64,000 nt of DNA from Flavobacterium poyangense (GTDB lineage Bacteria > Bacteroidota > Bacteroidia > Flavobacteriales > Flavobacteriaceae): NCBI RefSeq assembly GCF_011751075.1, contig NZ_JAALLN010000001.1:1029113-1093112 (forward strand), read 5' to 3'. Below the pieces are notes generated by a model. The model did not search any database. It was given only the letters and a program-made list of their open reading frames with translations, and was not told the DNA's origin. Position numbers and translations under genes: made by a program. Below, one piece after another: positions 45,498-53,664 of the stretch (position 1 is the stretch's first letter; each line of letters starts with the position of its first letter).

Positions 45498-46649
45498 ATG
45501 TTTTTTTCTGAAAGAAGAAATACTACCCGTTGGGTTATTATCTGCATCTCCTTTTTAATCATTTCCCTGATTCTCTGGAACACTTATACTTTTTTTCAAA
45601 TTTTTAAAAATGAAGAAAGGATAAAAATGAAATTATTAGCCAATGCTCAGATTGCATTGATTAACGCCGATGAAAATACAGATCTTGAACTTCCGCTTCA
45701 GATTTCCAGTAACAACAATTCTATTCCGGTTATTCTCACCATGTATGACAAAATCCTGACGACAAGAAATGTTCCCGAAGCAGTCTTGCAGGATGAAAAA
45801 AAGTCAATGGCATTTTTAAATGGCTTAAAAAATGAAAATGAGCCTATTGTCTTTGAATATGCTCCCGGGAAATACCAAAAATTATATTATGGTAATTCGT
45901 CCTTACTGAATAAACTTAAGTACTATCCGATTGCTTTATTGCTCATTATCTTTCTTTTTGGCGCTCTGATTTATAATTTCTACAGAAGTACCAAAATGGC
46001 TATTCAGAATAAACTTTGGGCCGGGATGGCAAAAGAAACAGCACATCAGATTGGTACACCCTTGTCTTCTTTAATTGGCTGGGTCGAGATTTTAAAAACA
46101 GAAGAAATTGATCAGTCCATCACATCAGAAATCGAAAAGGATGTGGAACGTCTTCAAACTATTACAGATCGTTTTTCAAAAATAGGATCTGTTCCCGTTT
46201 TAGAAGTGCACGATATTGTTACAGAGACTTTAAATAGTTACAAATACTTAGAATCTCGTTTTTCTAAGCAGGTTGCTTTTTCACATCAGGTTCCGAAAGA
46301 ACCCATTTTAGTTTCAATAAACCCTATTTTGCATAGTTGGACCATTGAAAATTTGGTCAAAAATGCAATTGACGCCATGAAAGGAAAAGGAAGTTTAGAG
46401 CTTCAAATTGAACAGGACGCTCATAACGTAAAGATAAATGTAAAAGATTCGGGTACAGGAATTCAGAAAAAACAATTTAAAACTATCTTTGAACCCGGCT
46501 ATACTACTAAAAAACGCGGTTGGGGACTCGGTCTCTCTCTAACCAAAAGAATTGTAGAGGAATACCATAACGGTAAAATAAAAGTTTTACATTCTGAACT
46601 GGGAAAAGGAACTACTTTTCAGATTCAATTAAATAAAAAAGTGCAGTAA
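45498..46649 (+). CDS. Orphan sensor histidine kinase
   Basis: The protein has 383 residues. TM1 is near 12-35, an extracytoplasmic part of about 100 residues follows, then TM2 near 140-162 (YYPIALLLIIFLFGALIYNFY). The HisKA-like site reads AKETAHQIGTPLSSLIGW, with the phospho-acceptor His in AHQ. The ATPase part has ENLVKNAIDAM, DSGTGI and GWGLGLSLT. No response regulator is adjacent, so the partner must be elsewhere. It is divergent from the flavin reductase-like gene. Confidence 0.9.
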   Translation: MFFSERRNTTRWVIICISFLIISLILWNTYTFFQIFKNEERIKMKLLANAQIALINADENTDLELPLQISSNNNSIPVILTMYDKILTTRNVPEAVLQDEKKSMAFLNGLKNENEPIVFEYAPGKYQKLYYGNSSLLNKLKYYPIALLLIIFLFGALIYNFYRSTKMAIQNKLWAGMAKETAHQIGTPLSSLIGWVEILKTEEIDQSITSEIEKDVERLQTITDRFSKIGSVPVLEVHDIVTETLNSYKYLESRFSKQVAFSHQVPKEPILVSINPILHSWTIENLVKNAIDAMKGKGSLELQIEQDAHNVKINVKDSGTGIQKKQFKTIFEPGYTTKKRGWGLGLSLTKRIVEEYHNGKIKVLHSELGKGTTFQIQLNKKVQ

Positions 46650-46671
46650 AAACTAAATTCAACTGCACTTT
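46634..46671 (-). terminator. Terminator of greA-HIT, overlapping the kinase stop
   Basis: AAAGTGCAGT (46638-46647) and ACTGCACTTT (46662-46671) pair. On the minus strand the hairpin is followed by TTTTTTATT, so it ends the greA-HIT transcript; it overlaps the kinase gene's last codons and stop. Confidence 0.8.
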
Positions 46672-46689
46672 GACTATTTTTAAGACCCA

Positions 46690-47076
46690 TTATAAATTCG
46701 CCTGAATACTTTTGGCTAAAGCTTCAAATTCTTCTTTAGAAAGTGATACTTTGTTTTGAAAACGCATTTCATCCATTTCATTCAATGGAATTAAATGCAC
46801 ATGCGCATGAGGTACTTCCAGACCTACTACCGCCATTCCGACTCTTTTGCAAGGAACTGTTTTTTCTAAAGCAATCGCAATTTTCTTAGAAAACTTCATT
46901 AAGCCTAAATACAATTCGTCTTCCATATCAAAAATCTTATCGATTTCCTGTTTCGGAATACAAAGTGTGTGTCCTTTGGCATTTGGATTTACATCTAAAA
47001 ATGCCAAATAATTATCATCTTCAGCAATTTTATAAGCCGGAATTTCTCCGTTAACGATTTTAACAAATATGCTCAT
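46690..47076 (-). CDS. HIT-family protein
   Basis: The protein has 128 residues with the histidine triad HAHVHLIPL (catalytic His) and LDVNPNAKGHTLCIPK. These proteins hydrolyse nucleotide conjugates such as AMP-lysine or dinucleoside polyphosphates. It follows greA by 34 bp, in one operon. Substrate not known. Confidence 0.93.
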   Translation of the reverse strand: MSIFVKIVNGEIPAYKIAEDDNYLAFLDVNPNAKGHTLCIPKQEIDKIFDMEDELYLGLMKFSKKIAIALEKTVPCKRVGMAVVGLEVPHAHVHLIPLNEMDEMRFQNKVSLSKEEFEALAKSIQANL

Positions 47077-47110
47077 TCTTTACTATTCTTAAAGGGTTCA
47101 ACAATTAGAA

Positions 47111-47587
47111 CTAGTCTCTTGAGATTTCAAGAATCTCAAATTTCAAAACACCATTAGGTACCGTGATTTCTGCAACCTCTCCAACCGATTTTCCAAGCAA
47201 CCCTTTCCCAATAGGAGATGTTACTGAAATTTTTCCGGTTTTAAGATCTGCTTCACTTTCTGCAACTAACGTATATTTCATTTCCATTCCGTTGCTTTGG
47301 TTCTTGATTTTAACATTTGAAAGCACCAATGCTTTAGAGACATCTAATTGTGATTCATCTATTAATCTTGCGTTTGAATATACTTCTTCTAATTTAGCAA
47401 TTCTCATTTCTAACAGTCCTTGTGCCTCCTTAGCGGCATCATATTCTGCATTTTCAGATAAATCGCCTTTGTCTCTTGCCTCTGCTATATCCTGAGATGC
47501 CTTTGGACGCATTACACTTTTTAAGTGCTCCAATTCATCTTTTAGTTTTTTTAATCCTTCTGCGGTATAATAAGATACTTTACTCAT
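47111..47587 (-). CDS. greA: Transcript cleavage factor GreA
   Basis: The protein has 158 residues. It has an N-terminal coiled coil with the acidic tip (LSENAEYDAAKEAQGLLE) and a C-terminal domain with TSPIGKGLLGKSVGEVAEI. It rescues backtracked RNA polymerase by stimulating cleavage of the nascent RNA. It is the first gene of greA-HIT. A terminator-like hairpin lies in its leader. Confidence 0.97.
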   Translation of the reverse strand: MSKVSYYTAEGLKKLKDELEHLKSVMRPKASQDIAEARDKGDLSENAEYDAAKEAQGLLEMRIAKLEEVYSNARLIDESQLDVSKALVLSNVKIKNQSNGMEMKYTLVAESEADLKTGKISVTSPIGKGLLGKSVGEVAEITVPNGVLKFEILEISRD

Positions 47588-47610
47588 AACTTCATCGTTT
47601 ATATAAATAC

Positions 47611-47635
47611 AAAAAATCCCATCGGAACGGGATTT
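47611..47635 (-). terminator. Leader hairpin before greA (possible attenuator)
   Basis: AAATCCC (47614-47620) and GGGATTT (47629-47635) pair around an 8-nt loop and are followed on the minus strand by six T. It lies between the predicted start of transcription near 47637 and the greA ATG at 47587. It is weaker than the rimP leader hairpin. Confidence 0.5.
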
Positions 47636-47642
47636 CTTATTA

Positions 47643-47650
47643 CAAATATA
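47643..47650 (-). promoter_or_regulatory. -7 element of greA-HIT
   Basis: TATATTTG on the minus strand. No clear -33 element. Confidence 0.5.
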
Positions 47651-47711
47651 CTATTATTTTTTATAGTACATAATTATATGTTAATCATATGGAATTCAAA
47701 TCTAAATAATT

Positions 47712-47719
47712 TAATTTTG
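47712..47719 (+). promoter_or_regulatory. -7 element for the Rieske-like gene
   Basis: TAATTTTG, 24 bp before the ATG at 47743. Confidence 0.45.
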
Positions 47720-47742
47720 TTTCACTAATTCTTATTTAAATA

Positions 47743-48159
47743 ATGAAAAAAATCTGGCTATTAACCCTCCTGGTTTCTGTACTTTTTTCCTGTAGTGACA
47801 GCGGAAGAAGCAACAAAAACCCAAACATACCAAATTACTCTGTAAATGCGTATCTGGACACTAGTTTGCCTTTGTACAGCAATTTGAAATTTGTTAGCAA
47901 TCCTATTTTTGTTCCCAATTACGGTGCGCAAGGATTAATTGTTATCAAAACCGGTGAAGGAACTTACAATGCTTTTGATGCCGCTTGTCCTAATGAGCCT
48001 TTAAATGCCTGTACTGCCATGAAAATTGAAGGAATAAATGCTATTTGCTCTTGTGACAAAAGCTCCTACAATTTGTTCTCCGGACTTGGAGACAAAGAAT
48101 ACCCACTGAAACAATATCGTGTTCAACTAAACGGAACCGTAATTCATATTTATAATTAA
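47743..48159 (+). CDS. Rieske-like lipoprotein lacking the histidine ligands
   Basis: The protein has 138 residues and a lipobox ending LFSC (Cys17). The C-terminal half follows a Rieske fold: AACPNEPLNACTAM, then ICSCDKSSYNLFSG. In a true Rieske protein the motifs are C-x-H and C-x-x-H; here the His positions are Asn84 and Asp105. Cys82, Cys90, Cys102 and Cys104 remain. A normal Rieske 2Fe-2S cluster therefore looks impossible; a 4-Cys cluster or disulfides are alternatives (inference). It stands alone between greA and the TonB receptor gene. Confidence 0.8.
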   Translation: MKKIWLLTLLVSVLFSCSDSGRSNKNPNIPNYSVNAYLDTSLPLYSNLKFVSNPIFVPNYGAQGLIVIKTGEGTYNAFDAACPNEPLNACTAMKIEGINAICSCDKSSYNLFSGLGDKEYPLKQYRVQLNGTVIHIYN

Positions 48160-48405
48160 CTCAAGTTGTTAGATGTGAAATGTAAAATGTGATATGACAG
48201 TATGAAAGGGTACATGTTTTGTTTAGCGGATTCTTCTTGCCTTTAGACAAGCCGATAGAATCTAGATGAATTGTTACTGTATTTCAGTGATCCGCAGTAA
48301 CTATACGTTCGTACAAAGTAAGATAGTAATCAATTAAACAAAACCTATTACTTTTCACATTTTACATTTTACAACTAGTAACCAGCAACTTGAATTAATT
48401 AAACT
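48155..48405. repeat. Inverted repeat of about 40 bp arms
   Basis: AATTAACTCAAGTTGTTAGATGTGAAATGTAAAATG-type left arm (48155-48190) and its imperfect complement at about 48356-48405 (TTTTACAACTAGTAACCAGC, then AACTTGAATTAATTA) enclose about 165 bp with no gene. The right arm shares its CAGCAACTT...AATTAATT core with elements near 18555, 31450 and 33912. Confidence 0.65.
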
Positions 48406-48441
48406 AAAAAGCCTGAAATAAAAACTTTCAGGCTTTTTGTT
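48406..48441. terminator. Intrinsic terminator before the TonB receptor stop
   Basis: AAAAAGCCTGAAA (48406-48418) and TTTCAGGCTTTTT pair. It lies just after the end of the TonB receptor gene (minus strand) and has A and T runs on both sides. Confidence 0.9.
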
Positions 48442-48455
48442 TTTTTGATCTCTAA

Positions 48456-50645
48456 TTAGAATTTCAGCGTTAATCCTGCTAAGAAATTAATTCCTGCCTG
48501 AGGATAATACGATGGGTAAATATCCCACATTGCCCCATTCGACACATACTGTTTGTCTAAAATATTATTTACCAAACCGGTAATCATAATTGATTTAAAA
48601 ACCGATTTTGGTTTTATTTCATAAGAAACATTGAAATCGTTTACAAAATAATCAACCAATTTAGCTTCCGGCAATTCGATGTTATTCATGTATTGCTCTC
48701 CGACAAATTTCTGTAATAAAGAAAGATGCAAACTTTTAATCGGGCTATACACAATAATGTTTCCTGCAATAACTGACGGAGAATAGGCAATATTTTTTGT
48801 TCCGTAATTTTGTCCGTCTACAGCCAAATCAACATTTTTGTTACTGCTCAAAGTAAAGTTCGGACGAAGAATTAATTGTTCCGAAAGCGCAATCGTTGCA
48901 TCTACCTCAAGACCTAAGCGGTAGCTTTTCTCACTGTTTGAACGAATAGGAGCTCCAACATCATCTAATCTTCCTGTTAGAATCAATTGATCTTTGTAAG
49001 CCATATAATATACATTCGTATTCAGTTGGAATTTCTCGGAATTGAATCTCCATCCCAATTCGAAATCATTTAATTTTTCCGGTCTCACTTTTCCTCCTTC
49101 ATAATCATTTCTGTTTGGCTCACGATTTGCTCTTGCATAAGAGAAGTACAAGATATTCTTATCATTGATTTCAAAATTCAAACCCGCTTTTGGATTGAAA
49201 AAATTAAAATCATCGTCAACTATACCGGTTTCCTTACTATTGGCTTTGTAAGTCACTCTTCTGTATTGTAAATCACCATAAAAACTCAATTTATCTGTTA
49301 TTTGATAATTGGCTTTGGCAAAAACATTACCGTCTGTTTTTGTAGAAAAATTATCATAGTAACGATCTCCTAACTCTGTCTGACCTGAATTTCTTGCCCA
49401 GATTACTTTTCCATAATGCTCTCCATCGTATTTATTCCATCCGCCACCAAAGATAACATCGAGTTTTTCGTCTTTATATTTTGCAGAAAAAGTGGTTCCG
49501 TAAAAATCATTATCCAACCATTTCTGACGAATTAGGTCTGTCCCCGGAACTAATACCCCCATGTCATCTTCAACCATTTTAGTTGGATTAATTCCTCCAT
49601 AACCTGCAACAGGCGTATCGTATTTATAATTCTCATAATACCCTAATCCTTTTGTATAATGAAATGCTAAATTAGTGCTCCATTTTTCAGAAACTGATTC
49701 ACTCCAATGCAACTGGAAATGATCTTGTTTGTAATTGTCTGTTTCATTATCATAAAAATGAGTAATTCCTGCTGCATCCTTATATTTTCCTGCTGAATTG
49801 TAGGTACGATCTTTCTTTAATGTTTCACCATCAATTCCGTTCCATGACTGGTATGTTTTTTCTGTTCCACCAAAAACTAAGGCTTTAACTAAAGTAGTTT
49901 TACCAACATAGGTACCCTGCAAAAAGTACGATTTTAAATCTGAACTTGCTCTGTCTACATATCCGTCAGATTTTAAGACAGACAAACGTCCGGCGATTTC
50001 AAAATGATCATTAAGAAGTCCTGTACTGAATTTTACAGTATGTTTACGAGAATTAAAACTTCCGAAAGAATTTGAAATTTCTCCATTGGCTTTCGAAGCA
50101 TACTTGTCTGTCAGCATATTTAAACTGGCACCAAAAGCTCCGGAACCATTGGTTGAAGTTCCAACCCCACGCTGCAATTGCAAACTTTCAACTGATGAGG
50201 CAAAATCGGGCATATTCACCCAGAATGTACCTTGACTTTCGGCATCGTTATATGGAATTCCGTTGATAGTAACGTTAACTCTTGTAGCATCACTACCACG
50301 CACTCGAATTCCGGTATAACCCATACCATTTCCGGCATCAGAAGTGGTAACTACTGAAGGTAAATAATTCATTAGAATAGGAATGTCCTGACCAAGATTT
50401 CTAAATTGAATTTCCTTTTTATCCATATTACTAAAGGATACCGGTGTTTTTGTGGTAACACGAACAGCCGAAACTAACACATCATCCAGCTGATTGACTT
50501 TGGTTGAATCTTGTTGTTGGGAAAAAGAAATCTGAGAAGAAAATAAAATAAAGGAAAAGAGCTGAAAGCTTCTTTTTCTTAAAAACTTAGAGCCTTTACA
50601 ACTTAGTACCTCAGTACCTTTTTTAAAACTTGAAATAGTTTTCAT
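48456..50645 (-). CDS. TonB-dependent receptor under TPP riboswitch (thiamin uptake)
   Basis: The protein has 729 residues with a signal peptide ending SFSQ, a plug domain (DDVLVSAVRVTTKTPVSFSNM, GIRVRGSDATRVNVTINGIPYNDAESQG), and a 22-strand beta barrel ending GLTLKF with a terminal aromatic residue. The plug lacks an N-terminal carboxypeptidase-like domain. The TPP riboswitch in its leader indicates uptake of thiamin or a precursor; that is inferred from regulation. Such riboswitch-linked receptors are known in Bacteroidota. Confidence 0.9.
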   Translation of the reverse strand: MKTISSFKKGTEVLSCKGSKFLRKRSFQLFSFILFSSQISFSQQQDSTKVNQLDDVLVSAVRVTTKTPVSFSNMDKKEIQFRNLGQDIPILMNYLPSVVTTSDAGNGMGYTGIRVRGSDATRVNVTINGIPYNDAESQGTFWVNMPDFASSVESLQLQRGVGTSTNGSGAFGASLNMLTDKYASKANGEISNSFGSFNSRKHTVKFSTGLLNDHFEIAGRLSVLKSDGYVDRASSDLKSYFLQGTYVGKTTLVKALVFGGTEKTYQSWNGIDGETLKKDRTYNSAGKYKDAAGITHFYDNETDNYKQDHFQLHWSESVSEKWSTNLAFHYTKGLGYYENYKYDTPVAGYGGINPTKMVEDDMGVLVPGTDLIRQKWLDNDFYGTTFSAKYKDEKLDVIFGGGWNKYDGEHYGKVIWARNSGQTELGDRYYDNFSTKTDGNVFAKANYQITDKLSFYGDLQYRRVTYKANSKETGIVDDDFNFFNPKAGLNFEINDKNILYFSYARANREPNRNDYEGGKVRPEKLNDFELGWRFNSEKFQLNTNVYYMAYKDQLILTGRLDDVGAPIRSNSEKSYRLGLEVDATIALSEQLILRPNFTLSSNKNVDLAVDGQNYGTKNIAYSPSVIAGNIIVYSPIKSLHLSLLQKFVGEQYMNNIELPEAKLVDYFVNDFNVSYEIKPKSVFKSIMITGLVNNILDKQYVSNGAMWDIYPSYYPQAGINFLAGLTLKF

Positions 50646-50742
50646 CCGTAAAAAAATTACGAATAAAAGGGGGAATTATTCTTTTGTTAAATTAATAAAA
50701 TTGTTTCACGCCAAAATAGAGTATTCACACTAAAATTTGTCG

Positions 50743-50820
50743 TTTTTCCCTTAGCAACATTACTCGCTCAGGTTCTTTGGGTATGATCTCAGCTCGTTAT
50801 TTAGAGCACCCCTTTGAGAC
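50743..50820 (-). promoter_or_regulatory. TPP riboswitch (THI element) before the TonB receptor
   Basis: Minus strand carries AAAGGGGTGC, GCTGAGATC, ATACCCAAAGAACCTGA and GCTAAGGGAAA, the conserved blocks of the TPP riboswitch. Expression platform: a hairpin CGTAA ... TTACG just before the ATG (about 50648-50662). Confidence 0.95.
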
Positions 50821-50824
50821 GGGG

Positions 50825-50855
50825 CAAATGTAGGGCTAAAAAGTTAAATTCCAAA
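50825..50855 (-). promoter_or_regulatory. Promoter of the TonB receptor
   Basis: TTTG (50855-50852), 19 bp, then TACATTTG (50832-50825) on the minus strand: exact consensus, placing the transcript start at the riboswitch. Confidence 0.8.
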
Positions 50856-50881
50856 TCATAAAATTCCAAATTCCAACAAGG

Positions 50882-51145
50882 ATAAATCAACACCCGTGTC
50901 ATCCTAAGCGAAGCCGAAGGACAAATTCCAACAATGATAAATCAATAACCGATGTCATCCTGAGCGAAGCCGAAGGACAAATTCCACCAAAGTCAAATCA
51001 ACGCCCGTTGTCATCCTGAGCGAAGCCGAAGGACAAATTCCACCAAAGTCAAATCAATACCCGATGTCATCCTGAGCGAAGCCGAAGGACAAATTCCAAC
51101 AAAGGCAAATCAATACCCGATGTCATCCTGAGCGAAGCCGAAGGA
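50882..51145. repeat. Five tandem copies of a 56-bp unit
   Basis: GTCATCC starts at 50898, 50954, 51010, 51066 and 51122, exactly 56 bp apart. Each unit holds the core CATCCTGAGCGAAGCCGAAG (CTAAG in the first). The last copy ends 1 bp before the arfB stop codon. Confidence 0.95.
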
Positions 51146-51550
51146 TTACTCTAAATTAGGTTTTCTTCTGGACTGCTTTATCTCTGAGACATTTTTTTTG
51201 TCTTTGATTCTTTTTTTAATAACGGCTTTAGGAATCTTAGTCGCTTTTCTTACTTTCGGAACAAACAATCCTTTTTTAATGATTTCTAAAAAGCGCTTTA
51301 CAACGATCTCCTTATTCTTAATCTGACTTCTGTCTTCATCACAGTTTAAGATCAGCATATCTTCTGATGTTAAACGTGTAGCCAAATTAGTCTTTAAAAG
51401 CATTTTTTCTTCTTCAGACAAAGCACCGGATGCATTCAAATCAAAGGTCAAAACTACCTTTGAAGATACTTTATTTACATTTTGCCCGCCGGCACCACTA
51501 CTTCTAACGGCTTTAAAATGTAATTCTGATTGTATTTTTTCGGTATTCAT
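51146..51550 (-). CDS. arfB: Alternative ribosome-rescue factor B
   Basis: The protein has 134 residues with the catalytic GGQ motif (SSGAGGQNVNKVSSKV, residues 21-23) and the basic tail (KIPKAVIKKRIKDKKNVSEIKQSRRKPN) that enters the mRNA channel. It frees ribosomes stalled on broken mRNA by hydrolysing peptidyl-tRNA. Its start overlaps the stop of the kinase fusion by one base, so the two are coupled. Confidence 0.93.
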   Translation of the reverse strand: MNTEKIQSELHFKAVRSSGAGGQNVNKVSSKVVLTFDLNASGALSEEEKMLLKTNLATRLTSEDMLILNCDEDRSQIKNKEIVVKRFLEIIKKGLFVPKVRKATKIPKAVIKKRIKDKKNVSEIKQSRRKPNLE

Positions 51551-53664
51551 TACTGTGGTTGATGTGCCGGTTTTAATAAATCGTTTACTGTTTTTACAGG
51601 ATTAAAAGTTATTAAAGGAACTGCAACAAAAATAGTCAGCCAATTTGCCATTGCACCATTCCACAAACCTGGCAGCTCATAACTCTTTACGGCTTTCCCA
51701 TCCACACTTTTTTCGACTATAAAACCCGCTTTTGAATCTACAAACTCATTCAGATTGAATTTTTCGTTTTTATAATTCTTTATTCCACAAACCAAATCAA
51801 CCGGATTGAAATGGGTCGCTTCTGCCAGAATTTCAAGTTGTTTTTTATTGGTTAAATCTACTTGTGATGCTTCTACAATCTGCAGCGAAACTTTCCCTTT
51901 CGCATTCATAACCCAGAATGGTCCGCCTCCGGGCTCTCCTTCATTTTTAACCATTCCGCAAACCCTGATCGGTCTGTTTAACAAACTTTCAATTTTAATA
52001 ATTTTGTTTTCAAAAGTAAACTTATCAAAATCTTTGGTCATCTGAATATTGAGTTTTTGAGTTAAAAAATCAACCATTTCCGAAACCTCATTTTCTTTTA
52101 TTTCCTGACTTTCAATTACTTTTAAATAACCAAAAACTTTTTGCTGAATTTCAAGTAAAATCCCCGCCAAAGCCTTTTTGTATAAGGTAATTTTATCAAT
52201 ATGATTTTGAATTACGTTGTCTATGTTTTTTATAAAGATAATATCCGCATCCAGTTCATTTAAATTTTCAATCAAAGCTCCATGTCCACCCGGTCTGAAA
52301 ACCAATGCTCCTTTACTATCTCTTACAATCTTGTTTTTAACATCAACCGTAATCGAATCTGTACTTTTGTTTTGGTAACTATAACCGATATTAATTTGAA
52401 CCCCAGATGCTTTTTCTACTTTCTCTTTGACTAAAGCAACCTTTTTTTCAAACTGATTCTGATGCACTTCTGAAACCGTAAAATGCAAATTTGAAACTTG
52501 ATTTGCCGTAGCATAATGCACACATTCATTTAAATGCTCTTCTATCGGATTGGCAATATGGGTTGCATACTGATGAAACGGCAGAACTGCTTTGGGTTTA
52601 TTTGCAAAATCAAAATATTCAGCTGAGAGTAACAATTTTATAAAATAATAGTTTTTATAATCTCTCTCTAAGGTTTCAAAATCAGGATAGATTTCCCGAA
52701 GCTTTTTATCTAAAGTCTCAAAAAAAGGAAACTTATCCATCGCTACAATAAAAATGGACAAATTACTGTCTTTCTTTCTATTTATATAAGCATTTATAGT
52801 TTCTGTTCGAATATCAAAATCATTCAGAAAAGCAGTCAAAAATTTAAACATCCTACTCGCAGCCCCTGAGGCCGGAACAAATTTCTTTAATTTCAATTCT
52901 GATTTTTGAAGGTCAAAAAAACTGGCTTTCTCTTCAAAATCCTTTTCCGTAAGGCTTAAAATGCCTTTATTTACGGTTGCCGGACTTATTAAATTACTCT
53001 TTGCAATTCCGTTTTTAAAAATTTTCAGTTGTTTCAAAATTTTCTCAAAAGGAATTCCATGCTCGTAAATCTCTACAAAATCAGCAGACGAAAATCCTCT
53101 TCCTTTAGCAATTGTCAGATTATTAATGATAGCTGTCGCTTTTGCTAAACGACTTTCTTTATCCCCCGAAAGTGTAATAAATGGTTTTTTAGTATCAATT
53201 AAAGTTTGTTTAAAAACAGAAAACACCGTTTCTCTTCCGTCAGCAGTATCTCTTAAGTCGTCTTTTTCCCATGGTACATCAATATCGGTCAGGAAAAACA
53301 GATCGTAATCGTGCTCCAATGCAGCTTCATTTAAAAGCACATCACAAAATCCGTAGTACATTTCAGAAAAAACCTTGGTAACCATCAGATTGGTATCGCA
53401 GAACAAATATTTGTTAGCCGCAGCAAGCTTTTCGTTTTCCAGCGCTACCTGTCCATAAGCAATGGGCATCATATCTTCAGCTACACAGATATGCTGATTC
53501 TCCTCCCATTTTTCCTGCAAATAATCGCGCGCAAACTCAGGAACCCACTCGGTGTCATAATACTGAGCAAGTTGTTTTGCCAATGTTGTTTTGCCTGTAC
53601 TTTCAGGACCAAACAAAGCAATTTTTATGATAGTTGTTTTTTGCTGTCTAAGATTTTTCTCCAT
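51550..53664 (-). CDS. NadR-like nicotinamide riboside kinase fused to DUF4301
   Basis: The protein has 704 residues. Residues 1 to about 180 form a NadR-type P-loop kinase: Walker A GPESTGKTT (19-27), WVPEFARDYL, DTNLMVTKVF and YDLFFLTDIDVPWEKDDLRD, which matches nicotinamide riboside kinase. From about 195 the sequence matches DUF4301: GIPFEKILKQLKIFKNG, KFVPASGAASRMFKFL (261 to about 276), FRPGGHGALIENLNEL and PGGGPFWV. The function of DUF4301 is not known; the GGHGAL and PGGG motifs look like nucleotide- or sugar-binding loops. It overlaps pnuC upstream and arfB downstream. Confidence 0.88.
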   Translation of the reverse strand: MEKNLRQQKTTIIKIALFGPESTGKTTLAKQLAQYYDTEWVPEFARDYLQEKWEENQHICVAEDMMPIAYGQVALENEKLAAANKYLFCDTNLMVTKVFSEMYYGFCDVLLNEAALEHDYDLFFLTDIDVPWEKDDLRDTADGRETVFSVFKQTLIDTKKPFITLSGDKESRLAKATAIINNLTIAKGRGFSSADFVEIYEHGIPFEKILKQLKIFKNGIAKSNLISPATVNKGILSLTEKDFEEKASFFDLQKSELKLKKFVPASGAASRMFKFLTAFLNDFDIRTETINAYINRKKDSNLSIFIVAMDKFPFFETLDKKLREIYPDFETLERDYKNYYFIKLLLSAEYFDFANKPKAVLPFHQYATHIANPIEEHLNECVHYATANQVSNLHFTVSEVHQNQFEKKVALVKEKVEKASGVQINIGYSYQNKSTDSITVDVKNKIVRDSKGALVFRPGGHGALIENLNELDADIIFIKNIDNVIQNHIDKITLYKKALAGILLEIQQKVFGYLKVIESQEIKENEVSEMVDFLTQKLNIQMTKDFDKFTFENKIIKIESLLNRPIRVCGMVKNEGEPGGGPFWVMNAKGKVSLQIVEASQVDLTNKKQLEILAEATHFNPVDLVCGIKNYKNEKFNLNEFVDSKAGFIVEKSVDGKAVKSYELPGLWNGAMANWLTIFVAVPLITFNPVKTVNDLLKPAHQPQ

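Noticed and set aside
50882..51145. Possible CRISPR array
   Set aside because: All 56-bp units are nearly identical, so there are no distinct spacers, and no cas genes are near.
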